From: Roseateles sp. XES5
Lineage (GTDB): Bacteria > Pseudomonadota > Alphaproteobacteria > Rhizobiales > Rhizobiaceae
Assembly: GCF_020535545.1 (NCBI RefSeq)
Contig: NZ_CP084754.1
Location: forward strand, 496,001 to 560,000
Direction: 5' to 3'
DNA: 64,000 nt
Below the pieces are notes generated by a model, which did not search any database, was not told the origin of the DNA, and saw only the letters and a list, made by a program, of their open reading frames with translations. How positions within the stretch are numbered: the first letter of the stretch is position 1; each line of letters opens with the position of its first letter. The position numbers were made by a program, and so were the translations under genes. This document shows positions 24,553 through 34,915 of this stretch, one piece after another.

Positions 24553-25176
24553 ATGGCCTTGATGGGACTGAGAGAACGGCAGAAAGCAAATCGTCGGGAG
24601 CGTATCCTGGAAGTCGCAAAGGCTCGATTCCAGACGGATGGCTATGCGCTGACCACGATCGAGCTGATCGCCAAGGACGCCGACGTCTCCGCCGTCACCG
24701 TCTACAACTATTTCGACAGCAAGGCCGGTCTCCTGCTCGCGCTCGTCAGCGAAAGCGACCAGCTGCTGATCCGCCAGCTCAAGGCCATGATCGCACAGAA
24801 GCCGACGGATATCATCGACGCCGTCGCCACCTTCGGCCAGATCCTGCGTCGCCACGCGATGCGGTACCTGGCAAAGTCGACCTGGCGCGAGGTTCTGTCC
24901 GCGAGCATCCAGGAAGGCAGCAGCGATTTCGGCCGGACCTATCTCGAACTGGACCGCGTTCTCGTCGAGCTGATGCGCGCGATGATCGTCGATTTCCAGG
25001 CGCGAAGCCTCGTACCGCAAGCCGTCGACAGCGCCGCGCTGGCCGATTGCCTGTTCTCGCTGCAGAACATCCGCTTCTTCCAGTTCATCGCCGATGACAA
25101 CCGCGACGACGACGATATCGACAGCCGCCTGCGCAGCGACCTGACAGCGCTCAGGAGCCTCTTCGGCACACCGTGA
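24553..25176 (+). CDS. TetR family transcriptional regulator
   Basis: The 207 aa product has an N-terminal TetR helix-turn-helix (RERILEVAKARFQTDGYALT, VSAVTVYNYFDSKAGLL) and an all-helical ligand domain. ATG 24553 was chosen, with GGAGGGAGG upstream; ATG 24562 is possible and the longer in-frame start at 24499 is not needed. It is divergent from the BMP-ureohydrolase B operon, whose promoter contains a palindrome, so it most likely represses that operon and itself. A matching palindrome before the APC permease gene suggests a second target. Confidence 0.9.
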   Translation: MALMGLRERQKANRRERILEVAKARFQTDGYALTTIELIAKDADVSAVTVYNYFDSKAGLLLALVSESDQLLIRQLKAMIAQKPTDIIDAVATFGQILRRHAMRYLAKSTWREVLSASIQEGSSDFGRTYLELDRVLVELMRAMIVDFQARSLVPQAVDSAALADCLFSLQNIRFFQFIADDNRDDDDIDSRLRSDLTALRSLFGTP

Positions 25177-25236
25177 TCGGGTCATCAGCTATCCTTTGAT
25201 AGTTGAAGTGCAAAGGCCGCCGCATGGCGACGCCGC

Positions 25237-26067
25237 CTAACCGGCGGCACTCTCCAGTTCCGCCCCATCCGGCCGAAAGAGCTGATTGCGCTGCTGCCAG
25301 GTATCGAGAAATTCGCGCAGCCTTGCGCTTTCCGGCCGGTTGAAGAGCTTGCCCGGCGCGCCCTCTTCCACCACCCGGCCCCGGTCCATGAACACCACCC
25401 TGTCGGCGACCTGGGCGGCAAAACCCATTTCATGCGTGACGACGACCATGGTGATGCCCTGGCTGGCCAGGTCCTTCATCGTGTCAAGGACCTCGCCGAC
25501 CAGCTGGGGGTCGAGCGCCGAGGTGGGTTCGTCGAAGAGGATGACATGCGGCTCCATGGCCAGCGCCCGCGCAATGCCGACGCGCTGCTGCTGGCCACCG
25601 GACAGCTGGCCCGGATAGCGATGCGCGAAGTCGGCAAGGCCGACCTTCGCCAGCGCCGCCCGGCCCTGGACCTCAGCCTTTTCAGGCGCAACGCCCTTGG
25701 CAAGGCGCGGTCCGAGCGTGACATTGTCGAGGATCGTCATGTGGGGCCACAGGTTGAAGTGCTGGAACACCATCCCGACATTGCGCCGCACCGCGTCGAT
25801 ATTCCGCTCGCTCTCGCGCACCAAGCCGTTATCCGTCCTGCGGTATCCCAGAAGCTGCCCTTCGATCTCGATTTCACCGCCCGTATATTCCTCCAGGAAG
25901 GCGGTGCAGCGCAGCAGCGTGCTCTTGCCCGATCCGGAGGGGCCGATGATGCAGACGACTTCCGACGGATTGATGTCGAGCGAAATTCCCGACAGGGCCG
26001 TGAATGCGCCGTAGCTCTTCATCAGGTTGTCGATCTTGATAATAGGCTGGGGGGCTGCACGCTTCAT
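25237..26067 (-). CDS. Polar amino acid ABC importer ATPase
   Basis: This 276 aa GlnQ/HisP-type ATPase has Walker [20 protein letters not shown], signature LSGGQQQR, Walker [14 protein letters not shown], and switch histidine in VVTHEMG. The C-terminal 25 residues (after FLDTWQQRN) are an extra tail. It is the last gene of a complete four-gene importer and is convergent with the TetR gene. It is also a candidate partner for the importer at 56736 that lacks its own ATPase. Confidence 0.93.
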   Translation of the reverse strand: MKRAAPQPIIKIDNLMKSYGAFTALSGISLDINPSEVVCIIGPSGSGKSTLLRCTAFLEEYTGGEIEIEGQLLGYRRTDNGLVRESERNIDAVRRNVGMVFQHFNLWPHMTILDNVTLGPRLAKGVAPEKAEVQGRAALAKVGLADFAHRYPGQLSGGQQQRVGIARALAMEPHVILFDEPTSALDPQLVGEVLDTMKDLASQGITMVVVTHEMGFAAQVADRVVFMDRGRVVEEGAPGKLFNRPESARLREFLDTWQQRNQLFRPDGAELESAAG

Positions 26068-26088
26068 CTTGCATATCCTGATCGTTGT

Positions 26089-26739
26089 TTAGAACCTGAC
26101 CCTGCGCTCGACGAGCCTGCCCAGCACGGCGACCGCTTCGACCAGCAGCCAGTAAAGCAGGGCGGCCGCGAGGTAGGGGCCGATGACGGTGTAGGTTTCG
26201 TTGACGAACTGGCCCGTGTTCTTGGTCAGTTCGGCGACCGTGATGACGGAGAGCACCGCCGATTCCTTGATGAGAATGATGATCTGGTTGACCATCGGCG
26301 GCGTGATGACGACCAGCATCTGCGGCAGTTTGATGTGCCGGACGATCTGGCCGGCGGAAAGGCCCGCCATCCGGGCGGCTTCGACCTGCCCCTTCGGGAT
26401 CGACAGGAAGCCTGACCGAAAGATCTCCGCGAAATAGGCCGCTCCATAGAAGCCGAGGCCGAGCACGCCGACGGTTTCGGCTTTCAGGCGCAAGCCGATG
26501 CTCGGCCCGCCGTAATAGAGAACGAAGAGGAGGATCAGGATCGGCAGGCCGCGCATGATCTCGACATAGATGCGCACGCCACGCCGCACGGGTGCGGGAC
26601 CCGCCATGGCCAGACAGGCCAGGAGGAGCCCGACCGCAAGGCCGATGAGGGTGGCAAGGGCACAGATCCAGGCGGTCGTCGCCAGGCCTTCCAGAAGCAT
26701 GGGCGCATACTGGCGCCACTGTTCGAGTATTCCGCTCAT
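26089..26739 (-). CDS. Polar amino acid ABC importer permease (2)
   Basis: This 216 aa HisM-type permease has about five helices with the conserved loop QVEAARMAGLSAGQIVRHIKLPQ that contacts the ATPase. It begins three bases after the first permease gene and pairs with it as a heterodimer. The operon order is binding protein, permease, permease, ATPase on the minus strand. Confidence 0.92.
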   Translation of the reverse strand: MSGILEQWRQYAPMLLEGLATTAWICALATLIGLAVGLLLACLAMAGPAPVRRGVRIYVEIMRGLPILILLFVLYYGGPSIGLRLKAETVGVLGLGFYGAAYFAEIFRSGFLSIPKGQVEAARMAGLSAGQIVRHIKLPQMLVVITPPMVNQIIILIKESAVLSVITVAELTKNTGQFVNETYTVIGPYLAAALLYWLLVEAVAVLGRLVERRVRF

Positions 26740-26742
26740 GGG

Positions 26743-27396
26743 TCAGGCTCCTTGCGCAAGGCGCTGTTCGACGGCGCGACCGGTCAGCGACAGGAGGAAG
26801 TTGATGGCGATGTAGATGACCGCGGCGGCGATGTAGATCTCGAACGGCCTGTATGTCGTCGCCACGATCTGCTGGCTCACCCGCATCAGTTCCGTCACCG
26901 CGATGACCGAGACCAGCGAGGAGTTCTTGAGGATGCTGATGGTCTCGTTGACGAGCGAGGGGATCACCAGCCGGAACATCTGGGGTATCAGGATACGCCG
27001 GCGGGCGGCCCATTTGCGGATGCCGACCATGCGCGCGGCCTCCATCTGCCCACGCGGCACCACGAGAAGCCCGCCGCGGAAAATGTCGGCCTGGAAGGCC
27101 ACCGTGTTGAGGGTCAGGGCGACGATGGCGGCCAGGATCGGCGGCACGTTGAGGCCGAAGACGGGCAGCAGATAGTAGATGATGAGCAACTGCACGAGGA
27201 TCGGCGTTCCGCGCCAGGCGCTTTGATAGACAAGCGACAGGCCGCGTATCCAGGGACGCGAGGATGTCAGGCCGAAACACAGAAGGAGCGCAAGCGGCAT
27301 GCCGAGAACGATGGCCACGCCCGACACGAGCATGGTGATGCCGGCGCCCCACAGCAGCATCGGCAGACTGTCATAGATAAGGGAAAGGGCTGCCAT
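26743..27396 (-). CDS. Polar amino acid ABC importer permease (1)
   Basis: This 217 aa HisM/HisQ-type permease carries the loop QMEAARMVGIRKWAARRRILIPQ. ATG at 27394-27396 has AAGGTGAG six bases upstream; the GTG three codons earlier has no ribosome site. The product works with the permease at 26089 and the ATPase at 25237. A 123-base gap with two hairpins separates it from the binding-protein gene. Confidence 0.9.
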   Translation of the reverse strand: MAALSLIYDSLPMLLWGAGITMLVSGVAIVLGMPLALLLCFGLTSSRPWIRGLSLVYQSAWRGTPILVQLLIIYYLLPVFGLNVPPILAAIVALTLNTVAFQADIFRGGLLVVPRGQMEAARMVGIRKWAARRRILIPQMFRLVIPSLVNETISILKNSSLVSVIAVTELMRVSQQIVATTYRPFEIYIAAAVIYIAINFLLSLTGRAVEQRLAQGA

Positions 27397-27437
27397 CTGG
27401 CTCACCTTCGCTGGTTGACCGTGCTGGAAGAAGACCC

Positions 27438-27507
27438 CCGCATCCGCGCCGAAGCACAGGATGCGGCCGGGTCCGGAAAGGTCGGGCAGAGGGCATGTCC
27501 TGCCCTC
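27438..27507 (-). terminator. Two stem-loops after the amino acid-binding protein gene
   Basis: GAGGGCA (27489-27495) pairs with TGCCCTC (27501-27507), and CCGCATCC (27438-27445) pairs with GGATGCGG (27459-27466). They lie between the stop of the binding-protein gene and the first permease and probably set the ratio of binding protein to permease mRNA. Confidence 0.5.
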
Positions 27508-27519
27508 CTCCCTCCGGCG

Positions 27520-28374
27520 TCAGCCTTGCGGCTCGGGGAGCGCGTCGGTCGGCAAGGCCGTCGCGGAGCCGAACCACTTTTCCTGGAGCCGCTTGACCGT
27601 TCCGTCTTCGGAAAGGGCGCGCAGGCGGTCGTCGATGAAGTCGGCCAGCGGCTTGCTGTCCTCGTCCTTGCGGAAGGCCCAGCTGAAATAGGCGGCCGGT
27701 CCGAACGTCGTCGACGCGGTTTCGAAGGCGTCGCCGCGCTGCGATTGCAGATAGAGCAGGTTCGGCAGGGAGTTCACCACCGCATCGATGCGTCCGGCGC
27801 CGAGATCCGCATAGGCCTCGTTGAAATCGACATAGGTCTGGATCTCCTGAAGGGGCGCCAGGCCTTTCGCCTCAAGCGCGGCCGACAGGTCCTGCGTGCT
27901 CTTGAGCTGGGCCGATCCGGCCTGCGAGCCGACGATCCGGCCGCTCAGGTCCTCCGCCTTCGTCAGTGACCCGTCTCCCTTGCGCTTGACGAAGGTCACG
28001 GTCGCATCGGCGATCGGCAGCGACAGGCGATAGGTCTCGTAGCGCTTCTTGTTGACCGCGACCGACGTTACGATTGCGTCGAACTTGAGGGCCTGAAGAC
28101 CGGGAAGCAGGCCCTGGAAGGGCAGATCCAGCCGCTCGACCTTGACGTCCGGCAGGCCCTTCATGACGGCCTCGAAGAGATCGACGCTGAAGCCGACGAC
28201 CTTGCCATCCTCGACGAATTCGAACGGGGGATAACGCGCCTCGGTTCCGATGACGATCTCTCCCTTGTCCTTGATCTGCTGCAGCAGATCGGCCGCGTCG
28301 GCAAGGCCGGCGGTGCCCAGGGACCAGGCGGCGACAACGAGCGCCGAGGCACAGGTGCGAATGATGGATTTCAT
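27520..28374 (-). CDS. Polar amino acid ABC solute-binding protein
   Basis: This 284 aa family 3 periplasmic binding protein has a signal peptide of about 27 residues ending GLADAAD, then IVIGTEARYPPFEFVEDGKVVGFSVDLFEAV, the standard N-lobe. FDAIVTSVAVNKKRYETY is the usual signature stretch. ATG 28374 has GGGAGGGAAC directly upstream; the long upstream reading frame is not coding. First gene of the importer operon, divergent from a LysR gene at 28747. Confidence 0.92.
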   Translation of the reverse strand: MKSIIRTCASALVVAAWSLGTAGLADAADLLQQIKDKGEIVIGTEARYPPFEFVEDGKVVGFSVDLFEAVMKGLPDVKVERLDLPFQGLLPGLQALKFDAIVTSVAVNKKRYETYRLSLPIADATVTFVKRKGDGSLTKAEDLSGRIVGSQAGSAQLKSTQDLSAALEAKGLAPLQEIQTYVDFNEAYADLGAGRIDAVVNSLPNLLYLQSQRGDAFETASTTFGPAAYFSWAFRKDEDSKPLADFIDDRLRALSEDGTVKRLQEKWFGSATALPTDALPEPQG

Positions 28375-28746
28375 GTTCCCTCCCAATGGATCGATCCCGT
28401 TGGCGCGCGCCGTCGTTTCCGGCGATGCTTCGCCGGATGGCTGCAGGGCGGCGCCCTGGATGATCGGATTTCGGTTATCCGCCGGGGCCGCATCCTCCCA
28501 GATCGCCGACGGTGACCGGCAGCTTACGTGGCCGCATGCATCGATCAACACCGACTTTCTGATGTATGTTTCGATAATTTCGAAGTTTCCTTCAAAGACA
28601 CCTCGGCCGACGCATACAGCGAAGGTGGACGACTGCTGTCTCCGTCCCGATGGCGGCAACGGCACGCTGGATGCCTGGAGGCGCCGCTTCCTTTCCGCAA
28701 ATAAATCGATAGGATCGATGCATTCCGCTTTCAGGGAGAGATGGGT
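28375..28746. other. 372-base divergent regulatory spacer
   Basis: No gene is supported. The part from 28530 to 28720 is AT-rich relative to the surroundings and contains several ATCGAT-type palindromes (around 28538 and 28706-28720), as expected of a LysR-controlled divergent promoter region. I cannot point to a single convincing operator. Confidence 0.5.
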
Positions 28747-29658
28747 ATGCGGTTCTCACCCTCCGATCTTCGCGGCCTCGCCGTGTTCCGTTCCATCATC
28801 GAAAACGGCGGTTTCGCCGGCGCCCAGATCGCCCTTGGGATGAGCCAGTCGACGCTGTCGTTTCATCTCAAGGCGCTGGAGGAGCGCGTCGGCTTCGAAC
28901 TGTGCCGTCGCGGCCGGCGCGGCTTGCAGCTTACGGAGAAAGGCCGGGAGGTTTTCGAGGCCTCCAACAGCCTCGTCGCCGCCGTTTCGAATTTCGAAGG
29001 CCGGCTCGGCGAATTGCGCAAGGAGATTGTCGGGACGCTGCGCGTCGGCGTCGTCGACAACACGATCAGCGACCCGAAGCTGCCCATCGACGCGGTCATG
29101 GACGCCTGCCTGCGTCAAGTGAAGGACGCCAAGATCGAGCTTCTCGTGACGCATCCGCAGGCGCTGATGACCGAGCTGTCGAAAGACGGCATCGACATCG
29201 CCCTGACGCCGCCGATGCGCATCGGCCCGGACTTCCGCGAGCGCCTGTTCTATCACGAGATGCACTCGCTCTATTGCAGCCATCATCACCCCTTGTTTCA
29301 CGTCGATCGGGCAGCGTTGACGAGCGAAGCCATCGCGCGCCACGATTTCATCGTGCGGTCCTATGCCAACAAGGCCGAGATCGACTTCTATCCGGACGCG
29401 CAGGTCCGCATCCAGTCCTCCACCATGGAGGCGCAGGCCATCCTGATCCTGAGCGGTCGCGTGATCGGCTACCTTCCCGAACATTTCGCCAAGCGCTGGG
29501 AAGACAGCGGGCAGATGCGGCGGCTGAGCACGCCTGCGCAACGCTATGCATCGCCGCTCGTCATCGTATCGAAGCTGGATCAGAGAATTTCGTCGATCCA
29601 GCGGCTCTTCATCAAGGAGCTCACGCGGCGCTGCGTTCTTGAAAAAGCCATTGCGTGA
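28747..29658 (+). CDS. LysR family transcriptional regulator
   Basis: The 303 aa product has its HTH at about residues 6-65 (GGFAGAQIALGMSQSTLSFH) and a substrate-binding-like effector domain. ATG 28747 was chosen because GGGAG at 28734-28738 is eight bases upstream; ATG 28741, two codons earlier, is too close to that site. It is divergent from the amino acid importer operon and probably regulates it. It belongs to the same subgroup as the LysR at 9509, which also faces an ABC importer. Confidence 0.9.
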   Translation: MRFSPSDLRGLAVFRSIIENGGFAGAQIALGMSQSTLSFHLKALEERVGFELCRRGRRGLQLTEKGREVFEASNSLVAAVSNFEGRLGELRKEIVGTLRVGVVDNTISDPKLPIDAVMDACLRQVKDAKIELLVTHPQALMTELSKDGIDIALTPPMRIGPDFRERLFYHEMHSLYCSHHHPLFHVDRAALTSEAIARHDFIVRSYANKAEIDFYPDAQVRIQSSTMEAQAILILSGRVIGYLPEHFAKRWEDSGQMRRLSTPAQRYASPLVIVSKLDQRISSIQRLFIKELTRRCVLEKAIA

Positions 29659-29686
29659 TGCGGCGTGAAGGCGCCGCAACGGGGGC

Positions 29687-30580
29687 TCACGCTGAGCCGA
29701 CGCTACCCGCCTGGCCGAGATGCTCGGCTATGTAGGTCTCGAGATAATCGATCGCCTCTTCCGATTCCGCGGTTGCCCGGCGGTGCAGGCGCACATCGAG
29801 ATGGCCGAGCGGGGAAAGACCATCCGCCGCCGCCAAGGGCCGGACATCGTCCGGCACGGTGCTCTGCGCCATGGCGGTGACGCCGAGCCCGGCCCTGACC
29901 GCCGCAAGCACGGCGCTATGGCTGGAGCTGAGATAGGCGATCCGGCAGGGCTTCGTCTCCCGGTTCAACTGCTGGAGCATGCGCCGGCGGTAGACACAGG
30001 GCGGCGGCGCCAGCACGAGCGGAAGCGGGCTTTGCATATGTCCGAAATGATCCGCGCTGGTGAACCAGATCAACGGTTCGGTATGGACGGGCTTGCCACC
30101 CCCGCCCTGGATGTCGTCGTGCAGGGCAATGACCAGGTCGAACTCGCCGTTCTGCTGGCGGGAAAGCAGGTTCTTGCTGAGGTCGCTGGTCACTTCCAGC
30201 ATGACATTGGGATGGGCCTGCGCGAAGCGGCCCAGGAGGCGGGGCAGAAGGGAGTCGGTATATTCGCTCGGCGCGCCGAGCCGCACCCGGCCCGACACGT
30301 CCGGGCTCTGCATCAGGGCCAGCACCTCGTCGTTCAGGGCCAGCATGCGGCGGGCATATTGCGCGAAGGTGCGCCCCTGCGCGGTAAGCTGCAGATTGTG
30401 GGCGTGGCGCTGGAACAGCCGCACGCCGACCACATCCTCCAGCCGCTTGATCTGGAGGCTGACGGCCGATTGCGTGCGCCCGACCATTTCGGCCGCGCGC
30501 GTGAAACTGCCGCCGTCGATTGCCTTGACGAAGCTGCGCATCAGGTCTGTCGGGATATTGCGCACGGCCGCTCCTATCAT
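29687..30580 (-). CDS. LysR family transcriptional regulator of the glycine cassette
   Basis: The 297 aa product has its HTH in the first 65 residues (SFVKAIDGGSFTRAAEMVGR, RTQSAVSLQIKRLED) and a LysR effector domain. ATG 30580 has GAGG seven bases upstream; a TTG two codons earlier is less likely. It is divergent from glyA, and 116 bases separate the starts, containing the palindrome ATGCTAGCAT at 30592-30601. By position it is the likely activator of the glyA-lpd-gcvTHP-sdaA operon, sensing glycine, serine or a precursor; this is inference. Confidence 0.9.
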   Translation of the reverse strand: MIGAAVRNIPTDLMRSFVKAIDGGSFTRAAEMVGRTQSAVSLQIKRLEDVVGVRLFQRHAHNLQLTAQGRTFAQYARRMLALNDEVLALMQSPDVSGRVRLGAPSEYTDSLLPRLLGRFAQAHPNVMLEVTSDLSKNLLSRQQNGEFDLVIALHDDIQGGGGKPVHTEPLIWFTSADHFGHMQSPLPLVLAPPPCVYRRRMLQQLNRETKPCRIAYLSSSHSAVLAAVRAGLGVTAMAQSTVPDDVRPLAAADGLSPLGHLDVRLHRRATAESEEAIDYLETYIAEHLGQAGSVGSA

Positions 30581-30591
30581 GAACAATCCTC

Positions 30592-30601
30592 ATGCTAGCA
30601 T
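30592..30601. promoter_or_regulatory. Palindrome in LysR-glyA divergent promoter
   Basis: ATGCTAGCAT is a perfect 10-base palindrome just upstream of the LysR start and within the glyA promoter region. It could be the core of a LysR recognition site. No clear -35/-10 pair could be assigned. Confidence 0.35.
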
Positions 30602-30696
30602 AAGAACTATGAAGTTCAACAATGCTCGTCCTTCGATATCCTCCCGCAAAAGTTCGGCCAGCCCGCGCTGCGCATCGTCATCTGGAGGAGAAAGAC

Positions 30697-31960
<1,264 letters not shown>

Positions 31961-31968
<8 letters not shown>

Positions 31969-33349
31969 TTTCGACCTCGTCGTCATCGGCGCGGGACCGG
32001 GCGGCTATGTCGCCGCCCTGCGCGCCGCGCAAGCCGGCAAGCGGGTGGCCTGCATCGACGAACGCGCCACCGCCGGGGGCACCTGCCTGAATGTCGGCTG
32101 CATCCCGTCGAAGGCGCTGCTGTCGTCCACCCAACACTGGGCCGAACTGAAGACGCTTGCCGACCACGGCATTGAAATGGAGGCCCCCCGCTTCGACCTC
32201 TCGCGCATGATGGCGCGCAAGGACCGCGTGGTTTCCGATCTCACCAAGGGGATCGCCTTCCTGTTCAAGAAGGCGGGCGTGGACTTCATCCAAGGGCGTG
32301 CGACCATTGCCGCGCCGGGTCAGGTCGTGGTGGATGGGCGCACGATCGCCGCACGGCATATCCTGATCGCCACCGGTTCCGAGCCCGCCGCCCTGCCCGG
32401 CGTGCCCTTCGACGAAAAACGCGTCCTCTCCTCCACCGGCGCGCTGTCGCTGGAGGCGGTGCCGGAGCGGCTGGTGGTGGTGGGCGCCGGCGTCATCGGC
32501 CTTGAACTCGGCCAGATCTGGTCGCGCCTCGGCGCCAGGGTGACGGTGGTCGAATATCTCGACCGCATCCTGCCCGGCATCGATGGCGAGCTTGCCAAGA
32601 ATGCCCAGCGGCTTCTCGCCCGCCACGGCATCGGCTTCAAGCTGAACACGGCGGTCACGTCCGTCACCCATGCGGGCGAGACGGTCGCTGTCGAAATCGA
32701 AAACCGCGCCTCCGGCAGCAGGGAAACGCTGGAAGCCGACGCCGTGCTGGTTGCCATCGGTCGGCGGCCGTACACCGGCGGGCTCGGGCTCGAGGCTTTG
32801 GGTGTCCAGCGCGACGCGCGCGGCTTCATCGCGGTGGATGCCGCGTTCCGCACCAGCGTGCCCGGCATCCTCGCCATCGGCGATGTCGTGCCCGGACCGA
32901 TGCTCGCCCACAAGGCGGAAGAGGATGCCGCCGCCTGTATCGACGCGCTTGCCGGCAAGCCGCATGGCGCACCCGACTACGGCCTGGTGCCGGGCGTGGT
33001 CTATACGGCGCCCGAGATCGCAGGCGTCGGCCTGACGGAAGAGGATGCGGCGGCCGCCGGCCGCGCGGTTCTCACCGGCAAGGTGAGCTTCCTGGCGAAC
33101 GGTCGCGCCCGCGCCATCGGCGCCACGGATGGCTTCGTCAAGGTGATCGCCTGCGCCGAGACCGGGCGGGTCCTCGGCGCGCATATTCTCGGCCACGGCG
33201 CCGGCGAACTCCTGCAGGAGCTTGTCCTGGCGCTCCGGCTCGGCGCGACCCTGACCGACATCGTCACGACGTCCCACGCCCACCCCGGCATGGGCGAAGC
33301 GGTGAAGGAGGCCTGCGCCGCCGCCCTTGCCGCCCGTCGCCCGGACTGA
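31961..33349 (+). CDS. lpd: Dihydrolipoyl dehydrogenase (glycine cleavage L-protein)
   Basis: This 462 aa flavoprotein disulfide reductase has the FAD motif [10 protein letters not shown] (residues 9-18), redox-active cysteines in [16 protein letters not shown], a second dinucleotide motif [10 protein letters not shown], and the C-terminal [10 protein letters not shown] with the active-site His-Glu. It reoxidises the dihydrolipoyl arm of GcvH with NAD+. It overlaps glyA by eight bases. A dedicated Lpd inside a glycine cleavage cassette is unusual, since the enzyme is usually shared with 2-oxoacid dehydrogenase complexes. Confidence 0.95.
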
Positions 33350-33389
33350 CGCCCCCCGAACCGTTTCGCGCTTTTATCGGAGCCTTTCC

Positions 33390-34532
33390 ATGACCTTGCC
33401 AGACGACCTGCGGCAAACGCCGCTCACCGCCTTCAACATCGCGCATGGCGGCAGGATGGTCCCCTTCGCCGGATACGAGATGCCGGTCCAGTTCCCGGAC
33501 GGTGTGCTGAAGGAGCACCTGCATTGCCGCGCCGCGGCCGGGCTTTTCGATGTCAGCCATATGGGACAGGTCATCCTGCGCCCGAAGTCCGGCAGGGTCG
33601 AGGATGCGGCGCTGGCGCTCGAACGGCTGGTGCCGGTGGACGTGCTCGGCCTGAAACCCGGACGCCAGCGCTACGGCCTGTTCACCGCCGACGACGGCGG
33701 CATCCTCGACGACCTGATGATCGCCAATCGCGGCGACCACCTGTTCCTCGTCGTCAATGCCGCCTGCAAGGCTGCGGACATCGCCCATCTGCGCCGGCAT
33801 CTCGCCGGCGACTGCGCGATCGAGGAAATCACCGACCGCGCCCTGATCGCCCTGCAAGGTCCCGAGGCCGAAGCGGCGCTTTGCGTCCTTGCGCCCGAAG
33901 TGGCGGCCATGCGCTTCATGGAAGTCGCCGACGTCACGCTCGCCGGCGCCCGCTGCATCGTGGCGCGTGCCGGCTACACCGGCGAGGACGGCTACGAGAT
34001 CTCGGTCCACCAGGACCAGGCCGAGGCCCTGGCCCGCAAGCTGCTGGCCCACGCCGAGGTCAAGCCCATCGGCCTGGGCGCGCGCGACTCGCTGCGCCTG
34101 GAAGCCGGCCTGTGCCTCTACGGCCATGACATCGACACCACCACCACCCCGGTGGAAGCCAGCCTGACCTGGGCCATCCAGAAGGTGCGCCGCGCCGGTG
34201 GCGCACGTGCCGGCGGCTACCCCGGTGCCGATATCGTCCTTGCGGAACTGGATGCCGGTGCGGCGCGCCGTCGTGTCGGGTTGCGGCCCGAAGGCCGCGC
34301 GCCGATCCGCGAAGGCGCGCTGCTTTTCGCCGCCGAGACCGGCGGCGAGCCTATCGGACAGGTGACGTCGGGCGGCTTCGGCCCCACCGTCAATGCGCCG
34401 GTCGCCCTGGGTTATGTTCCCACCGCCCTCGCGGCAGCCGGGACGCCGCTGTTTGCCGAAGTGCGCGGCAAGCGCCTTCCCGTCTCCGTCTCGCCCCTTC
34501 CCTTCATCACCCAGCGCTACAAGCGCACCTGA
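33390..34532 (+). CDS. gcvT: Glycine cleavage system T-protein (aminomethyltransferase)
   Basis: This 380 aa protein has the folate-binding GcvT domain ([33 protein letters not shown]) and a C-terminal barrel. It transfers the methylene group from the GcvH aminomethyl-lipoyl arm to THF and frees ammonia. ATG 33390 is preceded by a modest GGAG. A block from about 34005 to 34195 differs in codon choice (CTG, GCC, AAG, ACC almost exclusively) from its flanks, as if recombined from another genome. It lies 10 bases ahead of gcvH. Confidence 0.94.
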   Translation: MTLPDDLRQTPLTAFNIAHGGRMVPFAGYEMPVQFPDGVLKEHLHCRAAAGLFDVSHMGQVILRPKSGRVEDAALALERLVPVDVLGLKPGRQRYGLFTADDGGILDDLMIANRGDHLFLVVNAACKAADIAHLRRHLAGDCAIEEITDRALIALQGPEAEAALCVLAPEVAAMRFMEVADVTLAGARCIVARAGYTGEDGYEISVHQDQAEALARKLLAHAEVKPIGLGARDSLRLEAGLCLYGHDIDTTTTPVEASLTWAIQKVRRAGGARAGGYPGADIVLAELDAGAARRRVGLRPEGRAPIREGALLFAAETGGEPIGQVTSGGFGPTVNAPVALGYVPTALAAAGTPLFAEVRGKRLPVSVSPLPFITQRYKRT

Positions 34533-34542
34533 GGAACCCGTC

Positions 34543-34905
34543 ATGCTGAAATTCACCGAAGACCACGAATGGCTGAAGATCGAGGGCGATGTCGCGACCG
34601 TCGGCATAACCCGGCACGCCGCCGAGCAGCTCGGCGACCTCGTCTTCGTCGACCTGCCCGAGGTCGGCGCCGTGCTGGAGAAGGGCGGCGCCGCATCGAC
34701 CGTGGAATCCGTCAAGGCCGCCTCCGACGTCTATTGCCCGCTTGCGGGCGAGATCGTCGCGGTCAACGAGGACGTCCTCTCCGACCCCTCCCTGATCAAC
34801 AGGGCGCCCCAGGGCGAAGGCTGGTTCTTCAAGCTTCGCCTTGCCAATCCGGACGACGCCGCGGCGCTGATGGACGAAGCGGCCTACCTGGCGCTTGTCG
34901 GTTGA
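34543..34905 (+). CDS. gcvH: Glycine cleavage system H-protein
   Basis: This 120 aa lipoyl carrier has the lipoylated lysine in ESVKAASD (K58) and the typical opening [13 protein letters not shown]. It shuttles the aminomethyl group from GcvP to GcvT and electrons to Lpd. Normal length; ATG 34543. It is followed after 10 bases by gcvP. Confidence 0.96.
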   Translation: MLKFTEDHEWLKIEGDVATVGITRHAAEQLGDLVFVDLPEVGAVLEKGGAASTVESVKAASDVYCPLAGEIVAVNEDVLSDPSLINRAPQGEGWFFKLRLANPDDAAALMDEAAYLALVG

Positions 34906-34915
34906 GGAGACACCC